Positions 1-9,274 of a stretch of DNA of 64,000 nt are shown in pieces. The DNA is from Agrobacterium sp. a22-2. Its GTDB lineage: Bacteria; Pseudomonadota; Alphaproteobacteria; Rhizobiales; Rhizobiaceae. The number at the start of each line of letters is the position of its first letter. Within the stretch, counting starts at the first letter, position 1. The stretch is taken from positions 248,001-312,000 of the forward strand of contig NZ_JAAXMM010000004.1 in the NCBI RefSeq assembly GCF_012276985.1. Direction: 5' to 3'. The position numbers were made by a program, and so were the translations under genes. The notes beneath the pieces were generated by a model. It was given only the letters and a program-made list of their open reading frames with translations, ran no database searches and had not been told where the DNA came from.

Positions 1-761
1 CGCTTCAGGGTCTGCAGGAAACGGCCTGATGTCGGGCCGCCCAGCGCGTCGACGACAAGATCGAGGTCGTGGGCCACGTCCTCGGGCGGGGTCTTGCCGT
101 AATCGATGAAGTCGTCGGCGCCGAGGTCACGCAACAGGGCCTCGTGCCGACCGGATGCGACTGCGATGACATGGGCGCCTTTCAGCTTGGCGATCTGCAC
201 CGCGAGGTGGCCGACACCGCCAGCGGCACCGTTGACGAGGACGGTCCTGCCCATCAGCGGCACGGGCTGATGTTTGTGGGCCTGAAGCGGGTTCGGTTGA
301 TCGTGACCCAGCTCGATCATGAACTGCCAGGCGGTGAGCAGCGACATAGGTGCGGCGGCGGCATGGATGTGATCGATGCCGGCGGGCTTCAGGGCCAGGT
401 CCGAGGCCGGCACGCTGACATATTCCGCATAGGCCTTGCTCTCGCCCACGCTGAAGAAGCGCACCATGGAATAGACGTCGTCGCCAACCGAGAAGTTTTC
501 CACATCGTCGGCGACCGCCTCGACGGTGCCCGAAATATCGGTACCCAGGATGATCGGGAAGGACACTTGCGGCCGCCATTCCGGCGGCAGGGCCTTGTAG
601 CCATCGCGCAGGTACCAGTCGGGCGGATTGATCCCGATCGCGTGAACGTGAACCAGGACCTCGCCCGATTGCGGTACGGGCTTTGGCGCATCCTCGTAGC
701 GCAGCACCTCAGGCCCGCCAAATGCATGAATGCGAATTGCCTTCATTGTTTCAGTCGACAT
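1..761 (-). CDS. NADP-dependent zinc-free MDR oxidoreductase (quinone oxidoreductase type), partial
   Basis: The 3' end lies beyond the left edge; 253 codons are visible. The N-terminal GroES-like half begins MSTETMKAIRIHAFG, and the Rossmann half shows the nucleotide loop NGAAGGVGHLAVQIAK near residue 175. Zinc-dependent relatives have GHE where this protein has GTDISG, so it belongs with the zinc-free quinone oxidoreductases, which reduce quinones or enones with NADPH in the cytoplasm. I chose the ATG at 761 because GGAG lies 7 nt upstream; the alternative ATG at 746 has no such site. It is divergent from a TetR gene, and the shared intergenic space holds three operators, so it is probably the repressor's target. 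The physiological substrate cannot be told. Confidence 0.85.
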   Translation of the reverse strand, partial: MSTETMKAIRIHAFGGPEVLRYEDAPKPVPQSGEVLVHVHAIGINPPDWYLRDGYKALPPEWRPQVSFPIILGTDISGTVEAVADDVENFSVGDDVYSMVRFFSVGESKAYAEYVSVPASDLALKPAGIDHIHAAAAPMSLLTAWQFMIELGHDQPNPLQAHKHQPVPLMGRTVLVNGAAGGVGHLAVQIAKLKGAHVIAVASGRHEALLRDLGADDFIDYGKTPPEDVAHDLDLVVDALGGPTSGRFLQTLK

Positions 762-798
762 TGTGTTTCTCCATCGTGACAGATGTGCTACTAAATTC

Positions 799-853
799 GG
801 AGCGCTGCCCCATTTATTTGGAGCGCCGCTCCGTATAAAGGGAGCATCGCTCC
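799..853. promoter_or_regulatory. Three 13-bp palindromic operators at exact 21-bp spacing
   Basis: The palindromes are GGAGCGCTGCCCC (799-811, imperfect), GGAGCGCCGCTCC (820-832, perfect) and GGAGCATCGCTCC (841-853, perfect arms). They share the core GGAGC-N3-GCTCC, and successive copies start exactly 21 bp apart, two helical turns, which puts bound dimers on one face. They lie between the divergent oxidoreductase and tetR starts, with the last one 14 bp before the tetR ATG. TetR-family proteins bind such inverted repeats, so autoregulation and control of the oxidoreductase are inferred. Confidence 0.75.
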
Positions 854-867
854 GTTTGTCAAGGTCG

Positions 868-1419
868 ATGATGAGAGCTGACGCCAGAAAAAACTACGAC
901 CATCTGCTTGCGGTGGCGCGGGACCTGTTCACCGGCGAGGGCGCCGACGTCTCGTTGCGCGATGTGGCGCGCCAGGCGGGGGTGGGCGACGGCACGCTGT
1001 ACCGTCATTTTCCAACCCGGGAAGCGCTGCTCGAAGCCTTGCTGCGCAGCAATTTCGACGCCTTCGGGCAAAGGGCAGCGGATCTCGAAGCCTGGGACGA
1101 CACCGGCAGCGCCCTGGTGACATGGCTGAAAGAGGCTGTGGCGATGACCCATGCCTATCGCGGCATCATCGCGCCGATGGTCGCTGCCATCGCCGATGAA
1201 AGTTCAGCGCTGCATGTCTCATGCGTCACCTTGCGCACCGCCGGCACGCGCCTGCTCGAACGCGCCCAGGCTCAAGGCGTGGCGCGGCAGGATATGGATG
1301 GCAACGACCTGTTCGCGCTGATCAGCGCGCTAGCATGGCTCGCCGACCAACCGCCGCTCGTGCCCCGCGCCGATCACCTGTTCGAGATTATCTCGGATGC
1401 GATCCTGCGGGATCGGTAG
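868..1419 (+). CDS. TetR/AcrR family transcriptional regulator
   Basis: A 183-aa DNA-binding repressor. The N-terminal TetR HTH is clear: VSLRDVARQAGVGDGTLYRHFPTRE around residues 28-52, followed by an all-helical ligand-binding and dimerisation domain. The frame is open further upstream, but that extension would run through the operators and lacks TetR features, so I placed the start at the tandem ATGs at 868/871, just after AAGG. It is divergent from the oxidoreductase, the usual arrangement for a repressor sensing an electrophile, quinone or drug that the neighbouring enzyme detoxifies. The ligand is not predictable from sequence. Confidence 0.85.
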   Translation: MMRADARKNYDHLLAVARDLFTGEGADVSLRDVARQAGVGDGTLYRHFPTREALLEALLRSNFDAFGQRAADLEAWDDTGSALVTWLKEAVAMTHAYRGIIAPMVAAIADESSALHVSCVTLRTAGTRLLERAQAQGVARQDMDGNDLFALISALAWLADQPPLVPRADHLFEIISDAILRDR

Positions 1420-1426
1420 GGGGCGT

Positions 1427-1458
1427 GCGCAGGCCTGGTGGTGGAACCAGGCCTGCGC
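1427..1458 (+). terminator. Strong hairpin just after tetR
   Basis: A perfect 13-bp stem, GCGCAGGCCTGGT pairing with ACCAGGCCTGCGC, encloses a 6-nt loop and begins 8 nt after the tetR stop. There is no T-tract on the plus side, so it is either an imperfect intrinsic terminator or an RNA 3'-end stabiliser. Confidence 0.6.
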
Positions 1459-1558
1459 CGAGGAAGGCCGGAACCGCTGGGACTCTACCGGTTTTCGCTT
1501 GTGGCCTTTGGATGTGTAGACTGAAGGGGACCGAGACTAAAAGACGGGTGTCGCTACT

Positions 1559-2083
1559 TCATCCATATAAATACTTCCGAAGCTTGGGTAGTTCGCCGCT
1601 GACCTCCTTCATCAGAGTTTCAGCCGCCTGTTCAACGGATTGGTGCTTCTTCTGCTCAAAGTAGAACGAAAATCTCAAAGGTCGCCAGATCGAAAATTTG
1701 CGACACAATGTGAAAAGTCCCTCGATGTTATCGAAAAGGACGGGAAGGTCTGCGGGATCAGAGGGCAGGGCGCCGGCCCGGTAACCCCTGATCCAAAGGT
1801 TCTGTCCGGGATTGATGATAGCGAAAGCCGCTAATTTCACATCGGATACGTCGCTCATGTCCGCGAAATCATAGCGATAACCGTGATCGTTGCCCCCAAA
1901 AAATGAACCCGGCTGTGGGTTTGGTTGTAGGCCCCAGGAGAGGAGCTCTGGCTTCAAAAGGCGAAGGAAAGCCTCGTTACAGGCGCGCGAGCTTGTTAGC
2001 TTTTTCCGAGTTGTTTTCAATACTGCCGGATTACGTGATGTCATCATTTTCAATGTCGATGGATTGGATAGTAGCGACTTCAT
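1559..2083 (-). CDS. Hypothetical protein, 174 aa
   Basis: I do not recognise this family. The product looks like a compact soluble globular protein with no signal peptide or membrane segment. The C-terminal two thirds, from the FLRLLKPELLSWGLQ helix through FYFEQKKHQSVEQAAETL, has normal hydrophobic patterning, while the first 35 residues are basic and less structured, so a later start is possible. Base composition is richer in A and T than in the flanking core genes, as in the next gene. It is isolated: tetR converges from the left and the acyltransferase diverges on the right. Recent acquisition is an inference. Confidence 0.55.
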   Translation of the reverse strand: MKSLLSNPSTLKMMTSRNPAVLKTTRKKLTSSRACNEAFLRLLKPELLSWGLQPNPQPGSFFGGNDHGYRYDFADMSDVSDVKLAAFAIINPGQNLWIRGYRAGALPSDPADLPVLFDNIEGLFTLCRKFSIWRPLRFSFYFEQKKHQSVEQAAETLMKEVSGELPKLRKYLYG

Positions 2084-2351
2084 TTCCGGAAATAGGCGGA
2101 AAACGAAGTCAACGACGAGTTGTTTGCATCAGTCCGGCATATGAGGCATGTGTCTGTACGCTCAGATGAAGCCGGAGCATGGTGGAACTTGGCAATAGGA
2201 CCGCTAGCGGATCCGGTCATTTGATGTGGATTTACTCTTGGCGCCTGCGGGCCGCCGCTCCCATGCTGTGCATGGGTGACATCGGAACGGATCGATAGCC
2301 GGTTGCGTTGCGAATACAAAGCGTCAGGTTGCGCGTGCAGGAAGGAAACAT

Positions 2352-3008
2352 ATGTGTATCAAGGATACGGGGAAAAACAATCAGTTCAAAGTGGATTCCA
2401 AACACACCGCCAATCTGTGGATCACCGTTACCGGGAACAACAATCGCGTTAGCATCAAGGATTTCCCGACTACGGAGACCAGGATCACTATCAAAGGTGA
2501 CAATAACACGATCGAAATTGGCGCCCTTCACATAGCCAAGCGGTTGACCATCGTCGTGCGTAGCGACGCGTCGATCCGGATCGGCGATCGTACCTCAGCG
2601 CAGAGCCTGAATATCGTGGCCGACAGTGCAGCGGTCGATATCGGCGAAGATTGCATGATTTCGTCTGCTGTGATTGTCAGAACCACGGATGCTCACGGCA
2701 TATATGATATGTTAACAGGAGGCCTGCTGAACCGACCTGGGCCGATCACTATCGGCAATCACGTCTGGCTCGGATACAATGCTATCATCAGCCGACATAC
2801 GACGATCGGCGTAAATTGCGTGATCGGTGCGAAGTCCTATTTGCAGAAGATTACGGTGCCGGATAATGCCGTCGCTGTCGGAAAGCCGGGTAGGGTGGTG
2901 CGGCTGGGCGTTATTTGGGATAGCAATATCGTCGACAACATCTATGCAGCGCATGCCAAAGTGGATGCTATGCTGCATCGCTATCTGGATAAGCGCCTGG
3001 GCGATTGA
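2352..3008 (+). CDS. Hexapeptide-repeat (left-handed beta-helix) acyltransferase
   Basis: A 218-aa protein built of short imperfect hexapeptide turns (for example ITIGNHVWLGYNAIISRHT and TIGVNCVIGAKSYLQK) that form a left-handed beta-helix, ending with the VPDNAVAVGKPGRVVR closing motif of CoA-dependent O- or N-acetyltransferases of the WcaF/NodL/LacA class. The conserved histidine of the active site may be in TTDAHGIYD. The N-terminal third has an Asn-rich extra set of beta turns (TGNNNRV, KGDNNTI). AGGAAGG lies 6-7 nt before the ATG. Such enzymes usually decorate surface polysaccharides. No other polysaccharide gene is nearby, so its acceptor is unknown. The codon composition is less GC-rich than its neighbours. 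Confidence 0.8.
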   Translation: MCIKDTGKNNQFKVDSKHTANLWITVTGNNNRVSIKDFPTTETRITIKGDNNTIEIGALHIAKRLTIVVRSDASIRIGDRTSAQSLNIVADSAAVDIGEDCMISSAVIVRTTDAHGIYDMLTGGLLNRPGPITIGNHVWLGYNAIISRHTTIGVNCVIGAKSYLQKITVPDNAVAVGKPGRVVRLGVIWDSNIVDNIYAAHAKVDAMLHRYLDKRLGD

Positions 3009-3095
3009 TTGATCCTTCCGATCCGAGGATCCAGCCGCGGGCTAAGCATAAAACGTCGGTTCTCCCATATCAAAGCCTGCGGCAGACCGGCCCTA

Positions 3096-4502
3096 TCACG
3101 CCTCCCTCTTCAATTCCCCCATCCGGTTCCAGGCATCCAGCCCGGCGATCTTATAAGCTTCCGCCAGTGTCGGGTAGTTGAACGTGTTCTCCACGAAATA
3201 TTCCACCGTGCCTTTGAGGTTGAGCACCGCCTGGCCGATATGCACCAGTTCGGTGGCGCCTTCGCCGACGATGTGGACGCCGAGCAGGCGGCGGGTTTTC
3301 AAGGAAAAGATCATCTTCAGCAGGCCGCTGTCGAGGCCCATGATGTGGCCGCGCGAGGTTTCGCGGAAATGGGCGATGCCGCATTCGTAAGGGATGTTGC
3401 GCTGCTGGACTTCTTCTTCGGTCAGCCCGCAGGTGGAAATTTCCGGCACGGCGTAGATGCCATAGGGAAAGAACTGCGGCGGTTCGGTGGTCGGCGCGCC
3501 GACGGCATGGCGGGCGGCGATGCGGCCCTGTTCCATGGAGGTCGAGGCAAGGCTCGGGAAGCCGACGACGTCTCCGGCCGCGTAGATATGGGGAACGGCG
3601 GTCTGGAAGGTGTCGGGGTTGATCTTCAGCCGGCCTCTGTTGTCGGCCTCCAGGCCGCAGGCCTCCAATTTCAAAGCATCGGTGGCGCCGACGCGACCGG
3701 CGGCAAACAGCACCATTTCGGCGGTCAGCACGCGGCCGTTCTTCAAGGTGACATGACACTTGCCGGCCGGGTCCTTGTCGACCTTTTCGACCGTCTGGCC
3801 GAAGATCAGCTTCACATTGCGGTCGCGCAGTTGGTAGGAAAAGTCCTCGACGATCTCCTTGTCGATGAAGTCGAGCATGCTGTCGCGGGGCTCGACGACC
3901 GTGACGGCGGTGTCGAGTGCCGAGAAGATCGTGGCATATTCGATGCCGATGACGCCGGCGCCGATGACGATCATCGAGCGTGGCACTTCCTTGATCTCGA
4001 GGATCTCGTCGCTGTCGATGATACAATCGCCGTCAAACGGGATATGGCTTGGCCGGAACGGCCGCGTGCCGACCGCGAGCAGGACCGCGTTGGCGGTGAC
4101 CCGCAGGATCTCGCCGTCTTCCTTTTGCACTTCCAGCGTGTTGGCATCGATGAAATGAGCGGCGCCGCGCAACTGGCTGACCCGGTTGCGGGAAAACTGG
4201 TGCTCCAACACATCGACTTCATGGTCGAGCGTGATCAGCAGGCGGCGGCGCAGGTCCGCGGCGCTGATCTCCTGCTTGACGCGGTAGGCGCGCCCATAGA
4301 AGCCGCGCTCGCGCCAGCCGGTGAGGTTGAGTGCCGTCTCGCGCAGCGTCTTGGAAGGGATCGTGCCGGTGTGCACGGAGACGCCGCCGACGCGAGTTCC
4401 CTTCTCGATCACCAGCACTTTCTTTTCGAGTTTGGCGGCCTGAATGGCGGCGCGGCGGCCGGCCGGGCCGCTGCCAACGACCACGAGATCGTACTGGTTC
4501 AT
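3096..4502 (-). CDS. sthA: Si-specific NAD(P)(+) transhydrogenase (soluble)
   Basis: A 468-aa flavoprotein of the pyridine nucleotide-disulfide reductase superfamily. The FAD-binding GSGPAGRRAAIQAAK lies near residue 11, the NAD(P) fold has GAGVIGIEYATIFSAL near residue 180, and the FAD closure is YAAGDVVGFPSLAS. The C-terminal dimerisation domain contains the FNYPTLAEAYK signature. At the place of the redox-active cysteines it reads GGVSVHTGTIPSK, with no cysteine at all, which fits a soluble transhydrogenase rather than lipoamide or mercuric reductase. It interconverts NADPH and NADH in the cytosol to balance the two pools. It appears to be a single-gene unit; no partner is visible. Confidence 0.93.
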   Translation of the reverse strand: MNQYDLVVVGSGPAGRRAAIQAAKLEKKVLVIEKGTRVGGVSVHTGTIPSKTLRETALNLTGWRERGFYGRAYRVKQEISAADLRRRLLITLDHEVDVLEHQFSRNRVSQLRGAAHFIDANTLEVQKEDGEILRVTANAVLLAVGTRPFRPSHIPFDGDCIIDSDEILEIKEVPRSMIVIGAGVIGIEYATIFSALDTAVTVVEPRDSMLDFIDKEIVEDFSYQLRDRNVKLIFGQTVEKVDKDPAGKCHVTLKNGRVLTAEMVLFAAGRVGATDALKLEACGLEADNRGRLKINPDTFQTAVPHIYAAGDVVGFPSLASTSMEQGRIAARHAVGAPTTEPPQFFPYGIYAVPEISTCGLTEEEVQQRNIPYECGIAHFRETSRGHIMGLDSGLLKMIFSLKTRRLLGVHIVGEGATELVHIGQAVLNLKGTVEYFVENTFNYPTLAEAYKIAGLDAWNRMGELKREA

Positions 4503-4707
4503 CTGTCTGCCCCGTCTGATGACATGCGAATCATGCTGCGCTGCAAAATTATGCGCAAAAGCAGATTAACAACTCAACCTCACCGTTTTGTTAGCGGTGC
4601 TGTAATCATCGGCCTTTGTCTTCACAATCTGAGTCAGGTCGTTTGCGGATTGAGTCCAGAAACGGGCGCAGGCTCATGAAAAGATTGGCTCTTCGGTCTG
4701 TTCGGTG

Positions 4708-6120
4708 TCAGGCGGCGGGTGGCGTCGGCCATTGCTTGATGCCGCCGGTCCAGGTCTCGAATTGTTTGGCAAGCTTCAATACCAGCATGTCATCGAAGCG
4801 CGGGCCGACGATCTGCAGGCCGATCGGCATGCCGGAGCGCGAGAAACCGCAATTGATCGAGGCGGCCGGCTGCTCCGACATGTTCCACGGCACGGTGAAG
4901 GCGATGTGCTCGAACGGCTTTTGCGGATCGTTGGTCGGCGAGGCCCATTCGGCCGGATAGGAGACGATCGGATTGGTCGGGCTCAGCACGGCATCGACCT
5001 GCGTGAACAGCGCGCCGCAGGTCTTGCGCATCTCGATGGTCTGGCCAAAGCCCTTGACGGCCTCGACGCCGGAGACATCGGCGCCGCCTTTCGCCCAGTC
5101 ATAGATATAGGGCAGGATCTTTGCACGGCGCTCCTCGCTGAGCGGGCCGATATCGCCCCAGAACTTGGCGCGCCAGAACTGGTCGAGACCGTCGAGCATC
5201 TGGCGGGTCATCACCGGTCCCACATCGACGAGTTTTGCGCCGGCCTTTTCGAAGCGTTTTGCGGCCGCCAGCACGGCATCGCGCACCTCCGGTTCCGCCT
5301 CCAGTCCGCAGCCGGCATCCAGCATCACGCCGATCTTCAGGCCACGCACGGTGATGGCCAGATCCATCCAGTCGATATCATTTGGGGGAAGGCTGGTGCC
5401 GTCGCGCCAGTCGGGACGCGACAGGGTGGCCATCGCCCAGGCGGCATCCTCGACGGTCCTGGTCATCGGGCCGGCGCAGCGTCCGACATAATAGGGATCG
5501 ACCGGGATGCGGCCATGGCTGGGCTTGAGGCCGAACAGCCCGGTCCAGCCGGCCGGCAGGCGCACCGAACCGCCGATATCCGTGCCGATATGCAAGGGGC
5601 CGTAGCCGGCAGCACCGGCTGCGGCGGCACCGGCGCTGGAGCCGCCAGGGTTCTGGGTGATGTCCCAGGGATTGCGGCTCAAGGGGTGGAAGCTCGACAG
5701 GCCGGAGGACAGCATGCCGTAGTCGGGGCAGGTGGTCTTGGCAAAGATCACTGCGCCGTCTTCCTTCAGACGCGCCGCAATCGGTGCATCCTCGAGTGCC
5801 GGCACGAGTTCGACGGCGGCGGTGCCGAGCGGCACGGGCGTGCCCTTGGTGGCGATCAGCTCCTTCAGCGTGACCGGAATGCCGTCGAGTGGCCCTTGCT
5901 GCTCGCCGCGGGACCAGCGCTCGCTCGAGGCTTTTGCCTGCTGGCGGGCGCTTTCTGGATCGTAGGCGTAAAGGGCTGATAGGCTCGGCTCGAAGGCGGC
6001 GATGCGGTCTTCGACGGCAAGCCAGTATTCCGACGGCGAAAGCGTTCCGGCCTGAAAATGCTGCAGCAGGTCCTTGATGGTCAAGTCGATGGGGTCGGTC
6101 ATGTCAGATGTCTCTGCCAT
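4708..6120 (-). CDS. Amidase (amidase-signature family)
   Basis: About 470 aa. The Ser-cisSer-Lys machinery of the amidase-signature family is present: Lys in GIPVTLKELIATKG, the Gly/Ser-rich stretch NPGGSSAGAAAAG, and the nucleophile Ser in GTDIGGSVR. These enzymes hydrolyse linear amides to acid plus ammonia in the cytoplasm. The candidate starts are ATG 6120 (MAETSDMTDP) and ATG 6102 (MTDPIDLT); neither has a strong ribosome site. It follows the ATPase gene (stop at 6137) by 16 bp, so it is the last gene of the peptide-ABC operon and probably acts on the imported compound. The frame stays open upstream to 6426, but that is out-of-frame overlap with the ATPase gene. Confidence 0.88.
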   Translation of the reverse strand: MAETSDMTDPIDLTIKDLLQHFQAGTLSPSEYWLAVEDRIAAFEPSLSALYAYDPESARQQAKASSERWSRGEQQGPLDGIPVTLKELIATKGTPVPLGTAAVELVPALEDAPIAARLKEDGAVIFAKTTCPDYGMLSSGLSSFHPLSRNPWDITQNPGGSSAGAAAAGAAGYGPLHIGTDIGGSVRLPAGWTGLFGLKPSHGRIPVDPYYVGRCAGPMTRTVEDAAWAMATLSRPDWRDGTSLPPNDIDWMDLAITVRGLKIGVMLDAGCGLEAEPEVRDAVLAAAKRFEKAGAKLVDVGPVMTRQMLDGLDQFWRAKFWGDIGPLSEERRAKILPYIYDWAKGGADVSGVEAVKGFGQTIEMRKTCGALFTQVDAVLSPTNPIVSYPAEWASPTNDPQKPFEHIAFTVPWNMSEQPAASINCGFSRSGMPIGLQIVGPRFDDMLVLKLAKQFETWTGGIKQWPTPPAA

Positions 6121-6136
6121 TGGAGGAAAAATGACG

Positions 6137-7150
<1,014 letters not shown>

Positions 7151-7205
7151 CGGGTGGCTCCGATGCGGTGCGGTTGCGGTGCCCGCCTTTGAGGTCTGAG
7201 GGCGG

Positions 7206-7389
7206 GGTTACCCCCCTCTGCCCTGCCGGGCATCTCCCCCACACGGGGGGAGATCGATGCGCGGTTCATGACGTCGATCATCCATGGAGCATGGTATCTG
7301 TTGATTGACTTTGCCGTGAGGCAAGTGCCGTGGCGGCCAATCTCCCCCCTTGAGGGGGAGATGTCACGAAGTGACAGAGGGGGGTAACC
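7206..7389. repeat. RIME-like composite palindromic intergenic element
   Basis: A 184-bp element bounded by perfect 15-bp terminal inverted repeats: GGTTACCCCCCTCTG at 7206-7220 and its complement at 7375-7389. Each end also carries an internal hairpin (ATCTCCCCC/GGGGGAGAT class), and the right end has TGTCAC-GAA-GTGACA. Such mosaic elements are known to be scattered between genes in rhizobia. This copy lies between the two ATPase genes of the ABC operon and may influence transcript processing. Confidence 0.75.
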
Positions 7390-7412
7390 GCGGGAACGGG
7401 TGTGTCCGTTGC

Positions 7413-8402
7413 TCATGGGCGCTTCCCCTCCGCACTTTCCGCGTGGACGCAGCGCACGCCGCTACTATCGCCGATCGCCGTCCAGCCCGGTTCGCGCTCG
7501 TCGCAGATGCCTATCCTGTCCGGACAGCGATCGGAAAACACACAGCCGGGCGGCAGCCTGGCAAAGCCCGGCACGGTGCCGAGGATGGTGGCCAGCCGCC
7601 CGCCATCGGCCTGTCGGCGGGGCACGGCCTTCAGCAGGCCTCGGGTATAGGGGTTTTTCGGGTTGCTCAGCACCTGCCGTGTGGGACCTTCCTCCAGGCG
7701 TCGGCCGGCATACATGACAAGGGTGCGCTCGCACATGCGGGCAATCACGCCGAGGTCGTGGCTGACCAGGATCAGCGCCATGCCATATTCGCGGGTGAGG
7801 TCGTCGAGAATGTCGAGCACTTCGGCCTGCACAGTGACGTCGAGCGCCGTGGTCGGTTCATCGGCGATCATCAGGTCCGGCTTCAGCGCCAGCGCCATGG
7901 CAATGCCGACGCGCTGGCGCTGGCCGCCCGACATTTCGTGGGGATAGGTTTTGGCGCGGCGTGCGGCATCGGGGATGCGGACCTGGTCGAGTAGGGCCAC
8001 GGCCTCCCGCCGGGCCGCCCTCCAGCTCAAGCCGCGGTGCCAGACCAGCCCTTCGGCAATCTGGTCGCCAACGGTCATCGCAGGGTTGAGGGCCGTCATC
8101 GGCTCCTGGAAAATCATGCCGATGCGGTTGCCGCGGATCTGGCAGAGCGCATCGTCTTCGAGACCGAGCAGATCCTGCCCGTCGAGTACGATGCGCCCGG
8201 TGGCCTTTGCGACGGGCGGCAGCAGGCCGATGATGGCGAGCGACAGCAGCGATTTGCCCGAGCCGGATTCGCCGACAATGCCCAGCGTTTCGCCGCGCTT
8301 CAGCGTCAAGCCGATATCGTTGAGGATCGGCATGGATCCTCCATCCGGCAGACGGACCGCAACATCGAGATTGTCGACCTGGAGCAGGGGCGTGTCGCTC
8401 AT
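7413..8402 (-). CDS. Oligopeptide/dipeptide ABC transporter ATP-binding protein (DppD/OppD type)
   Basis: 329 aa from the ATG at 8402, which overlaps the upstream permease stop by 4 nt (ATGA); an in-frame extension upstream to 8510 is permease coding sequence in another frame. It has Walker A GESGSGKS, signature MSGGQRQRVGIAMAL, Walker B LMIADEPTTALDVT, and the C-terminal segment PPGCVFSDRCPDRIGIC that marks the peptide-importer subfamily and its Fe-S ligands. It is the second nucleotide-binding subunit of the importer and should form a heterodimer with the downstream ATPase. The substrate is set by the solute-binding protein and is not evident from this subunit. Confidence 0.92.
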   Translation of the reverse strand: MSDTPLLQVDNLDVAVRLPDGGSMPILNDIGLTLKRGETLGIVGESGSGKSLLSLAIIGLLPPVAKATGRIVLDGQDLLGLEDDALCQIRGNRIGMIFQEPMTALNPAMTVGDQIAEGLVWHRGLSWRAARREAVALLDQVRIPDAARRAKTYPHEMSGGQRQRVGIAMALALKPDLMIADEPTTALDVTVQAEVLDILDDLTREYGMALILVSHDLGVIARMCERTLVMYAGRRLEEGPTRQVLSNPKNPYTRGLLKAVPRRQADGGRLATILGTVPGFARLPPGCVFSDRCPDRIGICDEREPGWTAIGDSSGVRCVHAESAEGKRP

Positions 8403-9274
8403 GACCGCCCTTTCTCGCGCGGGTCGAGCAGATCGCGCAGCCCGTCGCCCAGCATGTTGAAGCCGAACACCGTCAGGGCGATGGCAAGGCCGGGCAAGAT
8501 GGCGAGCCATGGCGCGGTTGCCAGATAGGTCTGGGCATCGGCCAGCATGCGGCCCCAGGTGGGGGCCGGTGGGGCCAAGCCGAGGCCGAGAAAGCTTAAG
8601 CCCGCCTCCGTCAGGATGGCCAAGCCGAGCTGGATTGTCACCTGCACGATGATCTGGTTGGAGATGTTCGGCAGCACATGTTCGAGCGTGATCAGCAGCG
8701 GCCCCTTGCCGGCGCCGCGCGCCGCTAGCACATAGTCGCGCGACCAGATCTGCAGGGCGGCGCTCAGCGTCACGCGGGCAAAGACCGGCACCATGAAGAC
8801 GGCGATGGCGATGATCGCGGTGAAGCGTCCGGTGCCCATGAAAGCACCGAGCATCATGGCCGACAGGATCGGCGGCAGCGCGAAGATCACGTCATTGGCG
8901 CGCATCACGAAGGCCTCGAACAGGCCGCGTCTGGCCGCCGTTGCCACGCCCAACACGGTGCCGATCGTGGCGCCGATGGCAACGGCAAGCGCGGAGGTGG
9001 ACAGCGAATTCCAGGCGCCGACCATCAGCATCGACAGGAGGTCGCGGCCGAACTGGTCGGTGCCGAGCAGGCCGTGGGCAAGCGGTGGCTTCAGCTTGTG
9101 GATGATCTGCATCTTGGCCGGCGGCAGCGGCGTCCAGACCAGCGAGACGAGCGCGATGGCGACGAGGCAGGCGATGATCGCGCCGCCGATCAGCAGATTA
9201 GGGCGGCGCACGATCAGCGAGGCACCGCGCGGCCGGGGCGCGGGCGTTGCAGGATTGATCACGGGTGTGCTCAT
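8399..9274 (-). CDS. Peptide-type ABC transporter permease (DppC/OppC type)
   Basis: A 291-aa inner-membrane permease. The first membrane segment (NLLIGGAIIACLVAIALVSLVW) is followed by the periplasmic HGLLGTDQFGRDLLSMLMVG motif typical of DppC, five further membrane helices, and the cytoplasmic EAA loop ARGAGKGPLLITLEHVLPN that contacts the ATPases. It overlaps dppB-like at its start and dppD-like at its end by 4 nt each, consistent with translational coupling and 1:1 assembly. Confidence 0.92.
   Translation of the reverse strand: MSTPVINPATPAPRPRGASLIVRRPNLLIGGAIIACLVAIALVSLVWTPLPPAKMQIIHKLKPPLAHGLLGTDQFGRDLLSMLMVGAWNSLSTSALAVAIGATIGTVLGVATAARRGLFEAFVMRANDVIFALPPILSAMMLGAFMGTGRFTAIIAIAVFMVPVFARVTLSAALQIWSRDYVLAARGAGKGPLLITLEHVLPNISNQIIVQVTIQLGLAILTEAGLSFLGLGLAPPAPTWGRMLADAQTYLATAPWLAILPGLAIALTVFGFNMLGDGLRDLLDPREKGRS

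Noticed and set aside
3009..4679. Long plus-strand reading frame of about 556 codons opposite sthA
   Set aside because: It lies opposite a fully conserved transhydrogenase gene, and its translation has no family-like features. Long antisense frames are expected in GC-rich DNA.
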